From Mesotaenium endlicherianum (lineage: Eukaryota > Streptophyta > Zygnematophyceae > Zygnematales > Mesotaeniaceae), in NCBI GenBank assembly GCA_009602735.1, contig WELA01006442.1:413155-477154 (forward strand): a stretch of 64,000 nucleotides of DNA, read 5' to 3'. Within the stretch, counting starts at the first letter, position 1. The number at the start of each line of letters is the position of its first letter. Under the pieces are notes generated by a model. The model was not told the origin of the DNA. It made no database searches and saw only the letters and a program-made list of their open reading frames with translations. Positions 44,870 to 55,121 of the stretch are shown piece after piece. Both the position numbers and the translations under genes were made by a program.

Positions 44870-44885
44870 CTAGCTCCGATACCAC
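44870..44885 (-). promoter_or_regulatory. Primer binding site for initiator tRNA-Met
   Basis: On the element strand GTGGTATCGGAGCTAG follows the LTR end directly. Confidence 0.8.
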
Positions 44886-45388
44886 TGTAGTGAAACAGAT
44901 AGATAAAGTACTTAGTAAAACAGAATACTTTATCTATTCAAGACAAGGATCTTTGAACACAAGTGGTAGCTTCTTGAAAGAGAGATGGCTTCTTGAAAGT
45001 TAATATATTTCTGGATTTTGGCAAGTACAAGAGTGATTCTGGAATGTCTTTCTATGTTCTAGCTCTTGTTTATATACTTGCTACATAAGTAATTTCTAGG
45101 AAGGTGTATGTTGATGTGTTGGCACCCAACACATCCCAAAACTTGCCACCTCTTTCAAGAATAATGTACACATGTCCTTTTGACCTAAAAATGGCACATT
45201 TGACTTTTGCCACGTGGAGTTCTTCTAGGTCTTTCCTCTAACTTCGAAAATGCCTTGGAAGGTTCAAAGGACATGAACCAAGTTACTAGAGTACCTATTC
45301 ACACTTGACTCCACACAATACTACTCCAAATATATTTGAAAACATTAAAATATATGCAAACTAATATATAATAACTCAAATTACTACA
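44886..45388 (-). repeat. 5' LTR of the 39216-45388 element
   Basis: 503 bp, about 98.6 percent identical by eye to 39216-39718. Confidence 0.93.
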
Positions 45389-45535
45389 TCAACGCTACAC
45401 TTTGGTGACTTGGAAATCTAGAAAACATAATATATGGGTGCGGAAAATTAGTGCAAAGTTGGTCTTCCTAGGTTGATGGTTCTCACATGTGGAGCTTGGT
45501 TTTGTACGTCAACCTCAACTCAATCAATCATGACA
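45389..45535 (-). repeat. A segment of M2, outer part
   Basis: Continues the A segment after the insertion and ends CATGACA, the outer end of the array. It is homologous to 30190-30331. Confidence 0.75.
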
Positions 45536-46461
45536 TGGAGCGTGAGAGCAACATCTGTGTGCGGATTAAGAGTGATAGGTATACGGCGCTTAGTAACGTG
45601 GACAGGCTGTATGGAGCTATCAAGCGCTGTGGCGACAAAAAGATCGCTGCTGACAATTTCGTCGTCCACTTTAGCAGTGCAGGCAGTCACCTCCTGCCGT
45701 TGCGGCGGTCGTGCGGTTGACTTGGGCTCTGCCACTGAAAGACTGGCAGTAGGGGTACTGGATGTTGGTGACCTTAGTTCTTCATAAAGGCCTGCCGAGC
45801 TTGGCCCCATCAGGTGGTCAGCTACCCAGTCGTTTGTCCTCAGCTCCTGCAAGTCAAATAGATCCAACTCTAGCGTGGGAAAACATGGAATTTCTTCCCT
45901 GGCTTCCCCTCCATTGTTGAGTGATGGCAACTGAAAATCTGGGAGGCCTTGCATCTTTGCATCCTCTCCCTCCTCCGGCTTCTTTGTTCCAAGAGGCGGC
46001 GGTTATTCATCCCCTCCTGTGTTGAGCCTCGCCATGTTGATGATGGCTGACTGTAGAGCGCGAGCTGCTTTCGCCACTTTCTCTTCCTTGAGTTGAGGGG
46101 CATCTGCTTCCAGCAACTGCTCCATGATTTGCCTGGTGATCAACTCAGCTGTGCTGCCAACTGTGTCTTGTGGTTGCCCTTTGGCCTCTGGCTGTGGGCT
46201 CATTAGAACAGGTGTGGCGGGCAATCTCTCGACCGTCTCCTTCCTGCGTTCTTCAAAGATCACCTCCAGGCAAATGGTCTTTCCAGACCCTCCAGAATTT
46301 CCTGAATTCTGACTGCATTCTTCGGCCCATTCGCCAATATTGCACTGGCGTTCTTCATATCTTGACGTTGCCGCGTCTGGGGATGGACCTCCAAAGACCT
46401 GGTCTTGGGCCATGTTCTGTAACTCAGAAGTGGTCTCTTCCTCCCCTTCCGGCATCCTCAC
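45536..46461 (-). pseudogene. Acidic polyprotein region downstream of the E3 methyltransferase
   Basis: Two open frames (46461-46003 and 45954-45536) with no family match. The first is Glu/Gln-rich with a helical EEKVAKAARALQSAIINMAR end; the second is acidic with FPTLELDLFDLQELRTNDW and a Ser/Thr/Pro-rich stretch. By position it corresponds to the methyltransferase-RT linker of the M units. The catalytic second half of the methyltransferase is not found between the two. Confidence 0.45.
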
Positions 46462-46900
46462 AAATAAGTGTTCGTCAAATCGTCCCTTCCAGAATATTTG
46501 TGAGTAAGCCAGATCAGTCTGATCTGACGTGTCGGGCCGAATTGACTACCACATACATGCATCGACATTACTAAAATATTCTATCTTAGACGCGCTAGGC
46601 TAAATCGAAACTTCTAGGTAAATCGACCTAGTCGGCACTCCGCGTCAGCCGAACTTACGTGAAGGTTCGAGTTCATTCTAACGGGCCAGATCGCTCGAGG
46701 CTGTCGGTCAATCCGACGGTCGCGCGCACCGCAAATTAAGGGCAGTCGTCAACCGACCTCAAAACTAATTAAACTTTGGAATTCATAACTCTCTCAATAC
46801 TTGACCAAATTCGATGAACTTTATATCAAAATGACCACAAAAATGCACTCTACACTACTCTACAATCAAACCATACTTTCATGAAACTCAAAAATGCACT
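46462..46900. other. Non-coding, AT-rich interruption in E3
   Basis: No open frame links the methyltransferase (ending at 46901) to the next coding piece. Sequence composition changes to AT-rich at 46740-46920. It may be an unrecognised insertion or terminal repeat that removed methyltransferase motifs VI-X; no target duplication was found by eye. Confidence 0.4.
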
Positions 46901-47632
46901 TTATAAACCTATGACCTTACATCGCGGGTCATTGAATCCCCTCCTGTTCCTAGCTTGCGAGAAAGGTTGACAAGGGAATCCCGAAAAGATCCAGTCAATC
47001 CTGTAACCATACAGGTCCTCAGACTTCACATCGAGAATGTTTTCTCCAGCAAGACGCACCAAACTAGAGTCAGTAGGCACCAACGCCTTGGAATGATGCA
47101 TTTGCCGCATCTGACTCATGACCTTCTTAAGTGCTGTGAAAACACTCTCATCATTGTCCACATACAGCACTTTGGATACCTGGATATCTCGCTGAATCAG
47201 TGAGATGGTTCTAGAACCAAGTCCGGCGACCAATTCCAGCACTACTACTCCTCTCCTGCGAAAAGGATCTTCCATCCTCACAATGCCTTGCGGCAGCGGG
47301 TCTACTCCAGGCATCAAATTGGCAGCAGACTTAACTGGAGAAGGAACTGGCAGCAGCTCTTGCGGGCCATGGTCCCTGTTACTCACAGCTTTCAGTTGCT
47401 CCATAATCCGAGGTTGCCAAACCAAGGGAGTCCGCATAATGACGCTGGTGTAGCCCTCCTCTTCGCGTTGCATGATGAGGTCATAATGGTCTGGATACCG
47501 GTCATTTACACAACAGTCTTGCAATCCGTAGTTCGCCTCTCCCGAGCAAACCATTTTTACAGGAATTTCTCCTGCCGGCTGCCAATCGGTCGACTGGTAA
47601 GTCACCCTCTGCTTCCGCAGGTCGATGACCAT
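46901..47632 (-). pseudogene. Cytosine-C5 methyltransferase, N-terminal half (E3)
   Basis: The frame starts with about 120 residues following the protease, then RRRGVVVLELVAGLGSRTISLI (motif I), VLYVDNDES (motif II, acidic residue for the SAM ribose), ENILDVKSED, and YRIDWIFSGFPCQPFSQARN (motif IV with canonical Pro-Cys-Gln), then GFNDPR. It ends at a stop soon after motif IV, so motifs VI, VIII, IX and X are missing. The layout motif I, helix, D-x-D, (h)D-h-h-x-GFPC is shared with the M enzymes, but motif IV is canonical here. The leading region may be part of the module. Confidence 0.82.
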
Positions 47633-47807
47633 ACCCCAGGGGAATCAGAGTTTCTGTCCCCAAGAAAATATCACAGTTCTCTGCCTCTGTCACCGTGCAT
47701 TCTATGAGCAGTGACGCCTCCTCAAGTTTCCCCAGGTTTACTGTGATTTTCACAGGCTTGCGGGTGATTCCACAAGACTTTGAAATCTGCCCAGATGCAG
47801 TCCTCAA
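47502..47807 (-). pseudogene. Protease of E3, C-terminal part
   Basis: VKITVNLGKLEEASLLIECTV is followed by CDIFLGTETLIPLG, matching the M1 protease end (NVLLGQDVLVPIG). A frameshift after IPLG leads into the frame of the methyltransferase (VIDLRKQRVTY), which places the enzyme directly after the protease. The N-terminal half lies beyond the solo LTR. Confidence 0.7.
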
Positions 47808-47837
47808 CTGAAAAGGACTTTTTGTTAGGTCCCTTGC

Positions 47838-48752
47838 TGTGACGATCTGCTTCTTGAGAGGATTTTTCCTCGGTATTTAAGGAATATTTAATTCAAGTGG
47901 GAGGAAGATCTGTATACTTGTGGAAATTGACGAATACTCGAAAGAGCGAAAGTGAAAACTAACGTAGAATGTGTGCTTGTGAGAGTTGCACTCACAATGA
48001 TCTGCAGGTATTTATACCTGCACAACATGAGGCACTGGAGTGCTTCGAGTCACCACCTAGGGCACTGGTTCATGTTCAACAAAAACGGTCGAAGGGACGT
48101 GTCCCATTCGGCCGAATGCTCGAAACGCGCAGTTGGCCGTTTGGAGACTTTTCGACGGTTTCCGAAAAACCGTTTCGCGCCAAACGGGCGTTTTCGCGTT
48201 CTCGCGACTTTCCGAAAAAGTCGCGATTGATCGCGGAGTCGCGTACACATGCTTTTGTCATGAACCGGTAGTATAACAAGCTACTTTGGCCAATCGGTTA
48301 GGTGTGAACGTTTCAAACAAAAGTCGCGGGTTCGAATCCGCTCGGATGCAAAGCGACTTTGCATATTTTGTTTCGTTTGAATTTACGACTATTTGTTCGT
48401 ATTACGACTAGTCATAATCCGAAATCGGTGATTGTCCATTATTCGTAATAATGACAATCAAAATAACTTAATCAAACAAAAATTACTTACATTATCATCT
48501 CATGATTACTCAAAGTAACTTTATGAATAATTATGTCGTACTTTTGCGAAGTAGTCGAATTACGTTACGACGCTTTTTGCAATAGTATCTCGGTTGTTTT
48601 GCCAATCGACCGAGAATTAATCAGCACACGTGTGTGGCGAATAATTCAATGTGATGCAATCATTTATCAAATAACTTATTATAAATAGTATAACGTACTT
48701 TAGGTAATTGGGAAAACGTCCCAAATACGCTTAAAAAGCTCAAATCGTTACA
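47838..48752 (-). mobile_element. Solo LTR inserted in the E3 protease
   Basis: 915 bp, reverse complement of the 20785-27517 LTRs. It begins (plus strand) TGTGACG and ends GTTACA and is flanked by CTTGC (47833-47837) and CTTGT (48753-48757), a target duplication with one mismatch. It arose by LTR-LTR recombination after insertion. It keeps the tRNA-like block at 48286-48349 on the plus strand and a TATA palindrome at about 48003-48022. Confidence 0.92.
48286..48349 (+). ncRNA. tRNA-like block in the solo LTR
   Basis: TTGGCCAATCGGTTAGG and GCGGGTTCGAATCCGC, the A-box- and B-box-like elements, are unchanged compared with 21213-21278. See that entry for structure limits. Confidence 0.5.
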
Positions 48753-48781
48753 CTTGTCGTCAATCCCAGAGCTTTCACAGC

Positions 48782-49207
48782 TCACTTTCCCAAGATTACT
48801 GGCTGTGTGCCAGTGTCCAGTAGGATATTGGGAGCGGCCCAGTCGTTGAACGTCAAAACTCTATCCTTGTTCTGCACTCTCACAGTGCTGAAATTAGTAG
48901 GCAGCGAAGCGCTGTTCGCGCCTTCCTCAGCTATGTCCAGCTGCTGTTCGGCTTTTTCAACCGTGAAAGGATACGTAAGACGCAGATCAGCGAGTGAAAG
49001 ACAAGGAATGTGCTGAATTCGGTGTTCCACCAGAGCCTTCAGCTTCTCCAGCGAAAAACTAAATGTCTTGCGTGGCCTAGGCTTGGCTTGTCGTAGCTGC
49101 GCAATCTCGTTCTCTTCGAGAGTGATCCGAAAGGTTTGAGGAAGCTTCCCAGCATTCCTTGGAACCAGACGGTCATGATCTGCGCGCTCCGCAGCCGTTG
49201 CAGCCAC
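48782..49207 (-). pseudogene. Protease of E3, N-terminal part
   Basis: The frame contains HRIQHIPCLSLADLRLTYPF, then LTFNDWAAPNILLDTGTQPVILGK: the DTG active site in a context shared with M1 (DTGAQPVLIS). It stops at the solo LTR. A basic stretch (RQAKPRPRKTFSFSLEKLK) precedes it. Confidence 0.75.
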
Positions 49208-49221
49208 GGCCTTCTCAGGCG

Positions 49222-50034
49222 TCAGCTTCTCGCCTTTGCAGACGGATTTTCGGCCACATCTGCATCATAATAAACATTAGGCACATCTAGTTTTGCAAAT
49301 TGAGCTTTCAACTCTGCAATCTCTGCACTTATAGCATCATACTTTTGGTTACCCTTTTGGTTACCAAGGTTATCTTTCTCCTTTTTCTTACCCTTATCTG
49401 CCTCTTTCGTGGCAGCATTAGCCCATGGTGGCTTCAGATTTGGGTTCTTGGACCAACACTCATTTTCTGAGTGTCCCTTTTTGCTGCAATGTGCGCATAC
49501 CTGCGCCTTGCTAGCAGACAACTGCTTAGCATTCGGGTACGGACAATCTCTCTTCTAATGTCCCAATATTCCGCAATTCCAACAGCCCTCTGCTGTCTCA
49601 GCAGTGTTGGCGTGCTTAGCAAACCTATTGAAAGACCCGCTCTTCTTCTTAAACTGAAAACTAGAGCTNCTAGAGCTACTGGCCTTAGGCTGAAAGGATT
49701 CCTCCTTTCTCTCAGGAGCCATAAGCGTCCTGGAAGCCTCCTTGTACCACACTTTACCTTCCTCGACATTGCGTGCTATTTCAGCAGCCTCGTCGATGTT
49801 CCAATTGATTCCGCGTTTCGCAGATAGGTGCGGCCTGACCTCTCGATCTGTGCCTCTATCCAAACACAATAAGAATTTGTCAGCCACAATCCTAGGCTCA
49901 TAGATTCCTGCCTTCTTGGCGAGGTCTACCAATCTGGATTTGACCTCCATCACTGTCTCGTTCTTCTGACGAACAAAATGCACATAACGGTGCACCTTAA
50001 GACTGCAATCCTCTTGGAATTTTGCTTCAAGCAA
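49222..50034 (-). pseudogene. Capsid end and zinc knuckles of E3 Gag
   Basis: Capsid-like helix: RQKNETVMEVKSRLVDLAKK and DKFLLCLDRGTDREVRPHL. Two CCHC knuckles follow: CWNCGILGH (a stop interrupts it, then KRDCP) and CAHCSKKGHSENEC. A Lys-rich linker and a coiled-coil-like SAEIAELKAQFAKLDV precede the protease frame. One N lies at 49669. Confidence 0.78.
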
Positions 50035-50066
50035 CTTGAAGAAACGACGCAGACAGTGCTCAGAGT

Positions 50067-51147
50067 CTAATTGGTCAGTCCAGCCTCCATATCCCTACGG
50101 CAACTAGCCAACGCTTGCGCATGGCTTGCTTCTGTGGTGGCACTATCACCATGCTGCCCTGTAAAAGGTGCAGCCCTGCGCGTTACTCGTTCCTGAGCAT
50201 TAGCAATAATTTCAGACAATTCTGCACACACTTTACGCAATTCTGCGACAGACCCAGCATCATCATCTCGAGCAGTCGCTTGCTGCTGACCCTCGGTGAG
50301 TTGCCTCATGGCATCTGTTAATTCTTGTGTTAGTGCAGCTAAGTCTACGCTCTCAACAGGTGCAGCAGGTATCACTCTTCCTGATGACAAAGCGGACAGG
50401 CGGGCTTTCGCAGCCTCTTTCCGGATTTTTAAATCCCTCGCCTTCTTTTGCTTGTCAAACGCCCATTCCTAGATAAAGTTCTCATCCTTCCGGAATTGGC
50501 GATAAAGCAACAAGGCATCCTTGTCCAAGTAATGAACCAAGCTTATGAAAGCGACTGACTGAGTGTAAGAAGAATCCTTTTGAATTCTCTCAAAGAAATC
50601 AGCCCAGTAGATCTCATCAAACTCTTCGAAAGTGAGACTATTTCCACCGGTTTGTCCATTAAAACACTTGTAGACAGCTTGAACTTAGGATTTTCATCCT
50701 TATCATCACCACTCATTTTGAATGGTGACCAAGACTCACTAACTTTACCCCGCACGTCGTGCTCTCTGCCTAAATTGGGTACAAAGGCTTGCGCGTTATA
50801 CGGATTCCACCGTTCGTGGCAGTATGGCGAGACTCGTCTCCCGACGGTTGCTCACTCCACAGGTTATCCGTGCGCTCAGATGTCTCACTTCCTCGTGGAC
50901 TTTGGCTTGAATCAGAACCTTCCGCAGGCTCCACAGGGTAGTAGAGTCTTCCACTCCTCAACCCCATGTACAATTGATTTTCTCCGGGTCCCCTTCCAGG
51001 TTGAGCACCGGCAGCCCTCACAAGCCTCAATCCCCAATTTGCTTGGGAATTTCTATTCACCTGAACCACAAAACCGAAGTTCTCAGAAGTAGGACGGAAG
51101 TCTCTTACTTCCACATAGGCTTTATGCCTTAAGGGATTTGGGTTCAC
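50067..51147 (-). pseudogene. N-terminal Gag region of E3
   Basis: Three consecutive minus-strand frames: 51147-50770 (starts MNPNPLRHKAYVEVRDFRPT), 50755-50543 (MSGDDKDENPKFKLSTSVLM) and 50390-50067 (LAALTQELTDAMRQLTEGQQ, a Gln/Ala-rich coiled coil). They lie between the LTR region and the capsid and look like a matrix-like part broken by stops near 50470 and 50543. No match to a named family. Confidence 0.5.
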
Positions 51148-52338
51148 AAGCGAGCAAATTGTAGTTTGCAGAAATCACACTCTAAGCAGCTTGACACACA
51201 ACGTCAGATTCAGAGAAAATCGCCCTTCAAGCTTTCGCTTAACTTTCACAAAGTCACAGCTTACAAAACTCTGAAACTACACGCCTATGCTGGCCTGGGT
51301 CAAGCTCTTCACTTAACACCGCGCCTTAGCAATTCTTCACTGCCAGGCGAGGCTCACTCAGTTCTTCACTGCGAGCTTTATCTGCCAATACTACCCTCTC
51401 TCTTTGAGATGCGAATGCAACTTCTGAGAACTAACACACAACTCACCATTTTAAGGCTGCTTCACACACACTTGTGGCGTTCGGCCGAATCTGTGCTAAT
51501 CTCCTAGCAGATTCTGTTCTGCAGTTCTCCTACTTTCAACAGTGAGATTCCCTCTTGGGAACTCCTACAATCCTAACTTATCTATGATACACTGAGAAGA
51601 ATCTTGAGGGTCGGCAGAAGCGTGGGGCCTCGGCTCTTCAATGGCCTTGGGAACTCCTTCTTCTTCTTCGCGCCCTTCTTCTCCTTCCTTCTGCTCCTTG
51701 TGCTCCTTCTGCTTCTTGACAAAAGTGCGTGATAGTGAATGACATGTCTCAGGCAAGATTCGTGCCTATCGCAGGCACCACACAGCGTCATCTTTCGAGA
51801 ATGCCGTGCTTAGTCACAAAGCTTAGCTGCATGTCGCTTCTGCCTAGGCATGCTCAACTCAAACTCGTAGTCACTCAGCATGCATGCACACCTCGTGACT
51901 GTTGCGCGTGGCTGCTTAGCTTCTCAGTTGGCAGTCACGCCTAAGTGGCTCATGGCTAAGAACTCCTGAGCGGGGTGTACAAGCAAATGCCACTTGCTCA
52001 AGATTCCCAACCGGGCGGCCGTAACCTATCTTGGCATTGCGGCCATGACCTGGCTTAATCTGCCAGTCACACAGTACCTGACTTGGTACCTGTTGGGCGG
52101 CTCATCACTGATCCCCAGCTTCTAGCCTCGCGGCTGTCTATGCTGTCAAAACCTCCCCCATCCCTGGGTGTGGGGCACATTGACATTGACCCCTTGCCAG
52201 TGGTCTTGACGCCGACATAACCGCTGACTGCGACGTAATCAGTCAAGTTGTCGGTGAGTCAACGTTGACTTTCCGTACCTGGGTGGCCGTAGCTTAAGCT
52301 GCGCGTGCGGCACCGTCAAACGGATAGTAGTCGCGACA
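51148..52338 (-). repeat. Leader and LTR region of E3
   Basis: 51543-52338 is a direct copy of 1-755. Read on the minus strand the LTR starts TGTCGCGACTA at 52338. Its 3' edge lies somewhere in 51150-51540 and cannot be fixed because the other copy is cut by the window start. No tRNA-Met-type primer site is seen upstream of Gag. Open frames here are not supported. Confidence 0.6.
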
Positions 52339-53656
52339 GTGCTCAATGTCATTAGCACAAATTCCTTCAAATAATGTGGCATATATGTAAGGTTACATAT
52401 ACATGTAGATGACATGTTTCACTTTCAACGTGTCTAATTATGTATTTCAATTTACGTAGCGATGTTTGTATGAACGTTATGTAGTTTGAATACGAGATGA
52501 GCAATCAAGTGCTTCAAAGATCCTGCAATGTCAGTGATCTCTTTGCTTGGTATCATGCACATACATGCATTGAACCTAATACAAATTGTGAAGTATCTTT
52601 TGTTAACTAGCTATTGCTTTGTTTAATATAAGGGCTACAGAGTACGAACAATAAGTAATAGTTGCAACTTAATGGTCCTCAAACACCATCATGTGGCATG
52701 AGCTAGGTAGTGGATGCATTGATCATATATGGTCTACTCTACCATAAGTCAAGTTTCTAGGGCAAGTTGGGCAACTGTTTGCTCAGTAAAAGAAATATTA
52801 GCAACAAGGTAAAGCAAGCAATTTTTTATCAAAATTTAGAGAAATCCCTTTGTGGCAATCTTTACTCCTTTGGAGGTGCAAAAGGTGTTCAAAACTTTGA
52901 AATTGTCACCATTGCTCATGATCATTGATGAACACTTGAGCATCTCACTTGATTTTGGAGCTTTGCCACGTCTACAATTAACACTTTTAGTTGTTGGGAC
53001 AACTATTTTGCTGAACGGTGATGGTGAATTCGAAAATTAATGACACACGATAGTTCGCTTGCTTTACGGCAGAGCCCTCTGTGACTTTAGTCTTCCTCAT
53101 TCTGCTTCGAAGCTTTTCAACTATCTTCCTAGAGCCTAGAAATTCGTCACCAACCCTTCAAGTACACAAAAGAAAGTATATGAGGTGATTGTCACACCCA
53201 GCATCTTGCAACAATATCTCAAAACCTGTAACATTATTGCTCAGGCGCAGCCTTGGTACTCTTGGAGTTTTACTCAAGTCGTCTACGAGCTTGAGCGCGC
53301 GTCGGTCCACTCGCGTCGTCGATATGTTTGAAGCTGGTTTGAAGTTTAGGAGGCTTCCCGCACGCGCCGTTGAGAGTCTTTTAGAATCACTCAATCGTAA
53401 CATCGGCCTTATTTTCAGATAGAAGGCGCCTGAATTTCGAAGGCCCGGCAAACATTGCGCAAGTCGACCTCCCATGCATGACCGACCAGGCACCAGGACA
53501 CGGAAGTGGAAATGGAAATGAACTGAAGCAAACTGAAGTGATGGATTGGAAGTCTTAACATGTAGTGACTAACTGGGACTCGGAACTAAAGCTATAACAA
53601 GTTCGTGTTATACGAGGTGCATAGAGCATCTGCCTTCATTTGCACCTGCACATGCA
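52339..53656. other. Intergenic stretch upstream of the FkbM-like gene
   Basis: AT-rich to about 53050, then mixed composition. Short open frames (52852-53040 plus; 53158-53493 minus) have no recognised motif. The promoter of the following gene should lie near its 3' end, but no clear TATA box is seen. Confidence 0.5.
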
Positions 53657-55042
53657 ATGGATCCTGTCAATCAGAAGCTTTTTTGGGCAGCAGGTGGGGT
53701 ATTCGCTGTTGTTGCAACGGCCTTGACAGTGGCGTTATTTTCGGACCTGCGTGCACGGTGCCCTGGACGTGATGCTTTCATCGATGTGTCCAAGGTGGTA
53801 GCGGATGATTCACTGTCACTAGGGTACTACGAGTCGAAGGTACGGGAGGCACGTCTTGCAGCAGAGAAGTTATGCAGAAGTAGGGGATTGGATGGGCAAC
53901 TGTCGGCTGACGCGCTGGATCCTGCAGGAGACTACTGGAAACTCGTGAAGGTGAGGACTTCCATATGTTCGGTGCAGAACCCTCCTTGACATTATGGATG
54001 TGACTCTTTAAGAGGGACAGCTGGAAAACGTGTTGTGCATAAGTTCGAATGCAACCAAATTCTTGGCTTCCTTTAGTTAAGATGATGGGATGTATCGACG
54101 TTGAATATTCTAGGCATGGTGGGTGCACTGAATGCAGCTGTTAGAATTTCAACAAGACATGTCAATACTTTATTTCTCCATCCTATTGCGCTTTCAGCTG
54201 CTGAGTCATGCCTGATGATTGTGAACGCTTTTTACCTTCTTCTTCATTGTCGCATGAGTCTGCATTGTGGTTGATAGAAGACGGTCCCATGCATAAACAA
54301 GTTTCGTCGTTGCAGGCAAAGTGACGTGTCAGTCAAAAACAGTGGATGGTTTAGTAGATCCAAGTATCTGAAAGAACATGTTGAGGCCTTTTGACCACCT
54401 TCATACGTCTCCACCCTTTGCTTGCGTACTTGATAAATCCGGCGGAAAGGGATACTGTTTGACGAGTTTTCCACATTGGTGAACAGTAGACTTGTTGCAG
54501 GTCTGAAGCGGACTGACAGCTGTCAACAGGGCCCTGATTGATGGGATTGAGAGTGTGATGCACGCGTGCCGCCTGTGGTCCAACGTGTGGTCCAAAGTGT
54601 GAGAAGGAAGAGCATGCGTGAGTCGATGTACATTACGAATGACTGGTTGCAGTGGACTGGGAGGCCGGCCAGGTGCAGTGTGAACGGGTTCCCAATTGAG
54701 GAGCTCGATGCCGAGAGCAACTTCCGGAGGGGATATGCTTTCCAACTCACTAAGGATGTTGAAGACAAGACCGACCTTCTGCCGTGGTTGCTCGCCAACA
54801 GAGACGGGGAGCGGCTAGCATCCAGGTACCGCTTCTCCAACCTGAACCCTAATCCTCGCTTGAACCCTAGCCTTAGTCTTACTTCGACCATGAACCCTAT
54901 GCCTATCCCCGAAAGCTTAGCCCTACCCAAACCCTATGCTGAGCCTTACTCAAACCCTAAGCTGCGAAACCCTAGCCAAACCCGAAACCGTGCTGGCGAG
55001 AGAGCAACTTGCCTGGTGACGCGTCCTGATACGACTTCACCC

Positions 55043-55121
<79 letters not shown>

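Larger units (their letters stand above)
39216..45388 (-). mobile_element. Young chromodomain Ty3 retrotransposon inserted in the M2 repeat
   Basis: Two 503-bp LTRs (39216-39718 and 44886-45388) begin TGTAGT and end ACTACA and differ at about seven positions. A TCAAC duplication flanks the element. The primer site TGGTATCGGAGCTAG (minus strand, about 44870-44884) fits initiator tRNA-Met; the polypurine tract is the C run at 39721-39727. Gag and Pol frames are open throughout, apart from a 425-N gap in RT. It is the youngest and best preserved element here, probably recently active. Confidence 0.95.
10277..45535 (-). mobile_element. M array: tandem units U0, M1 and M2 of a DNMT/PHD-carrying Ty3-like retrotransposon
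   Basis: Three head-to-tail units read on the minus strand: M2 (30334-45535), M1 (11440-30331) and an empty unit U0 (10277-11437). Each begins with segment A and ends with segment B; M1 and M2 carry a coding body between A and B, while U0 joins A to B directly. Unit junctions at 11432-11445 and 30326-30339 read (A)ACA-GC-TGTC, a near-palindrome. ATGG occurs immediately before 10277 and at 45535-45538, a possible 4-bp target duplication. Three later insertions interrupt the bodies. Polyprotein order in M1 is Gag, two zinc knuckles, protease, methyltransferase, RT, RNase H, integrase, PHD. Both bodies carry stops and frameshifts. Confidence 0.75.
45536..52338 (-). mobile_element. E3: Ty3-type retrotransposon with DNMT, truncated at the M array
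   Basis: On the minus strand it has an LTR region (up to 52338), Gag (51147-50067), two zinc knuckles, protease (48782-49207 and 47502-47807, split by a solo LTR), a C5-methyltransferase (47632-46901) and an uncharacterised acidic region. It stops at 45535, where the array starts. RT, RNase H and integrase would be expected next but do not appear at the other flank of the array (below 10277), so the remainder was deleted or the array breakpoint is not a simple insertion. Confidence 0.75.

Noticed and set aside
10277-45535. DIRS/Ngaro-type element because of split repeats
   Set aside because: No tyrosine recombinase motif was seen; HHCC and D,D,E integrase motifs are present instead, so only the repeat layout is similar.
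53158-53493. 111-codon minus-strand frame upstream of the FkbM-like gene
   Set aside because: No motif, no homologue in the window and no splice support; left as intergenic.
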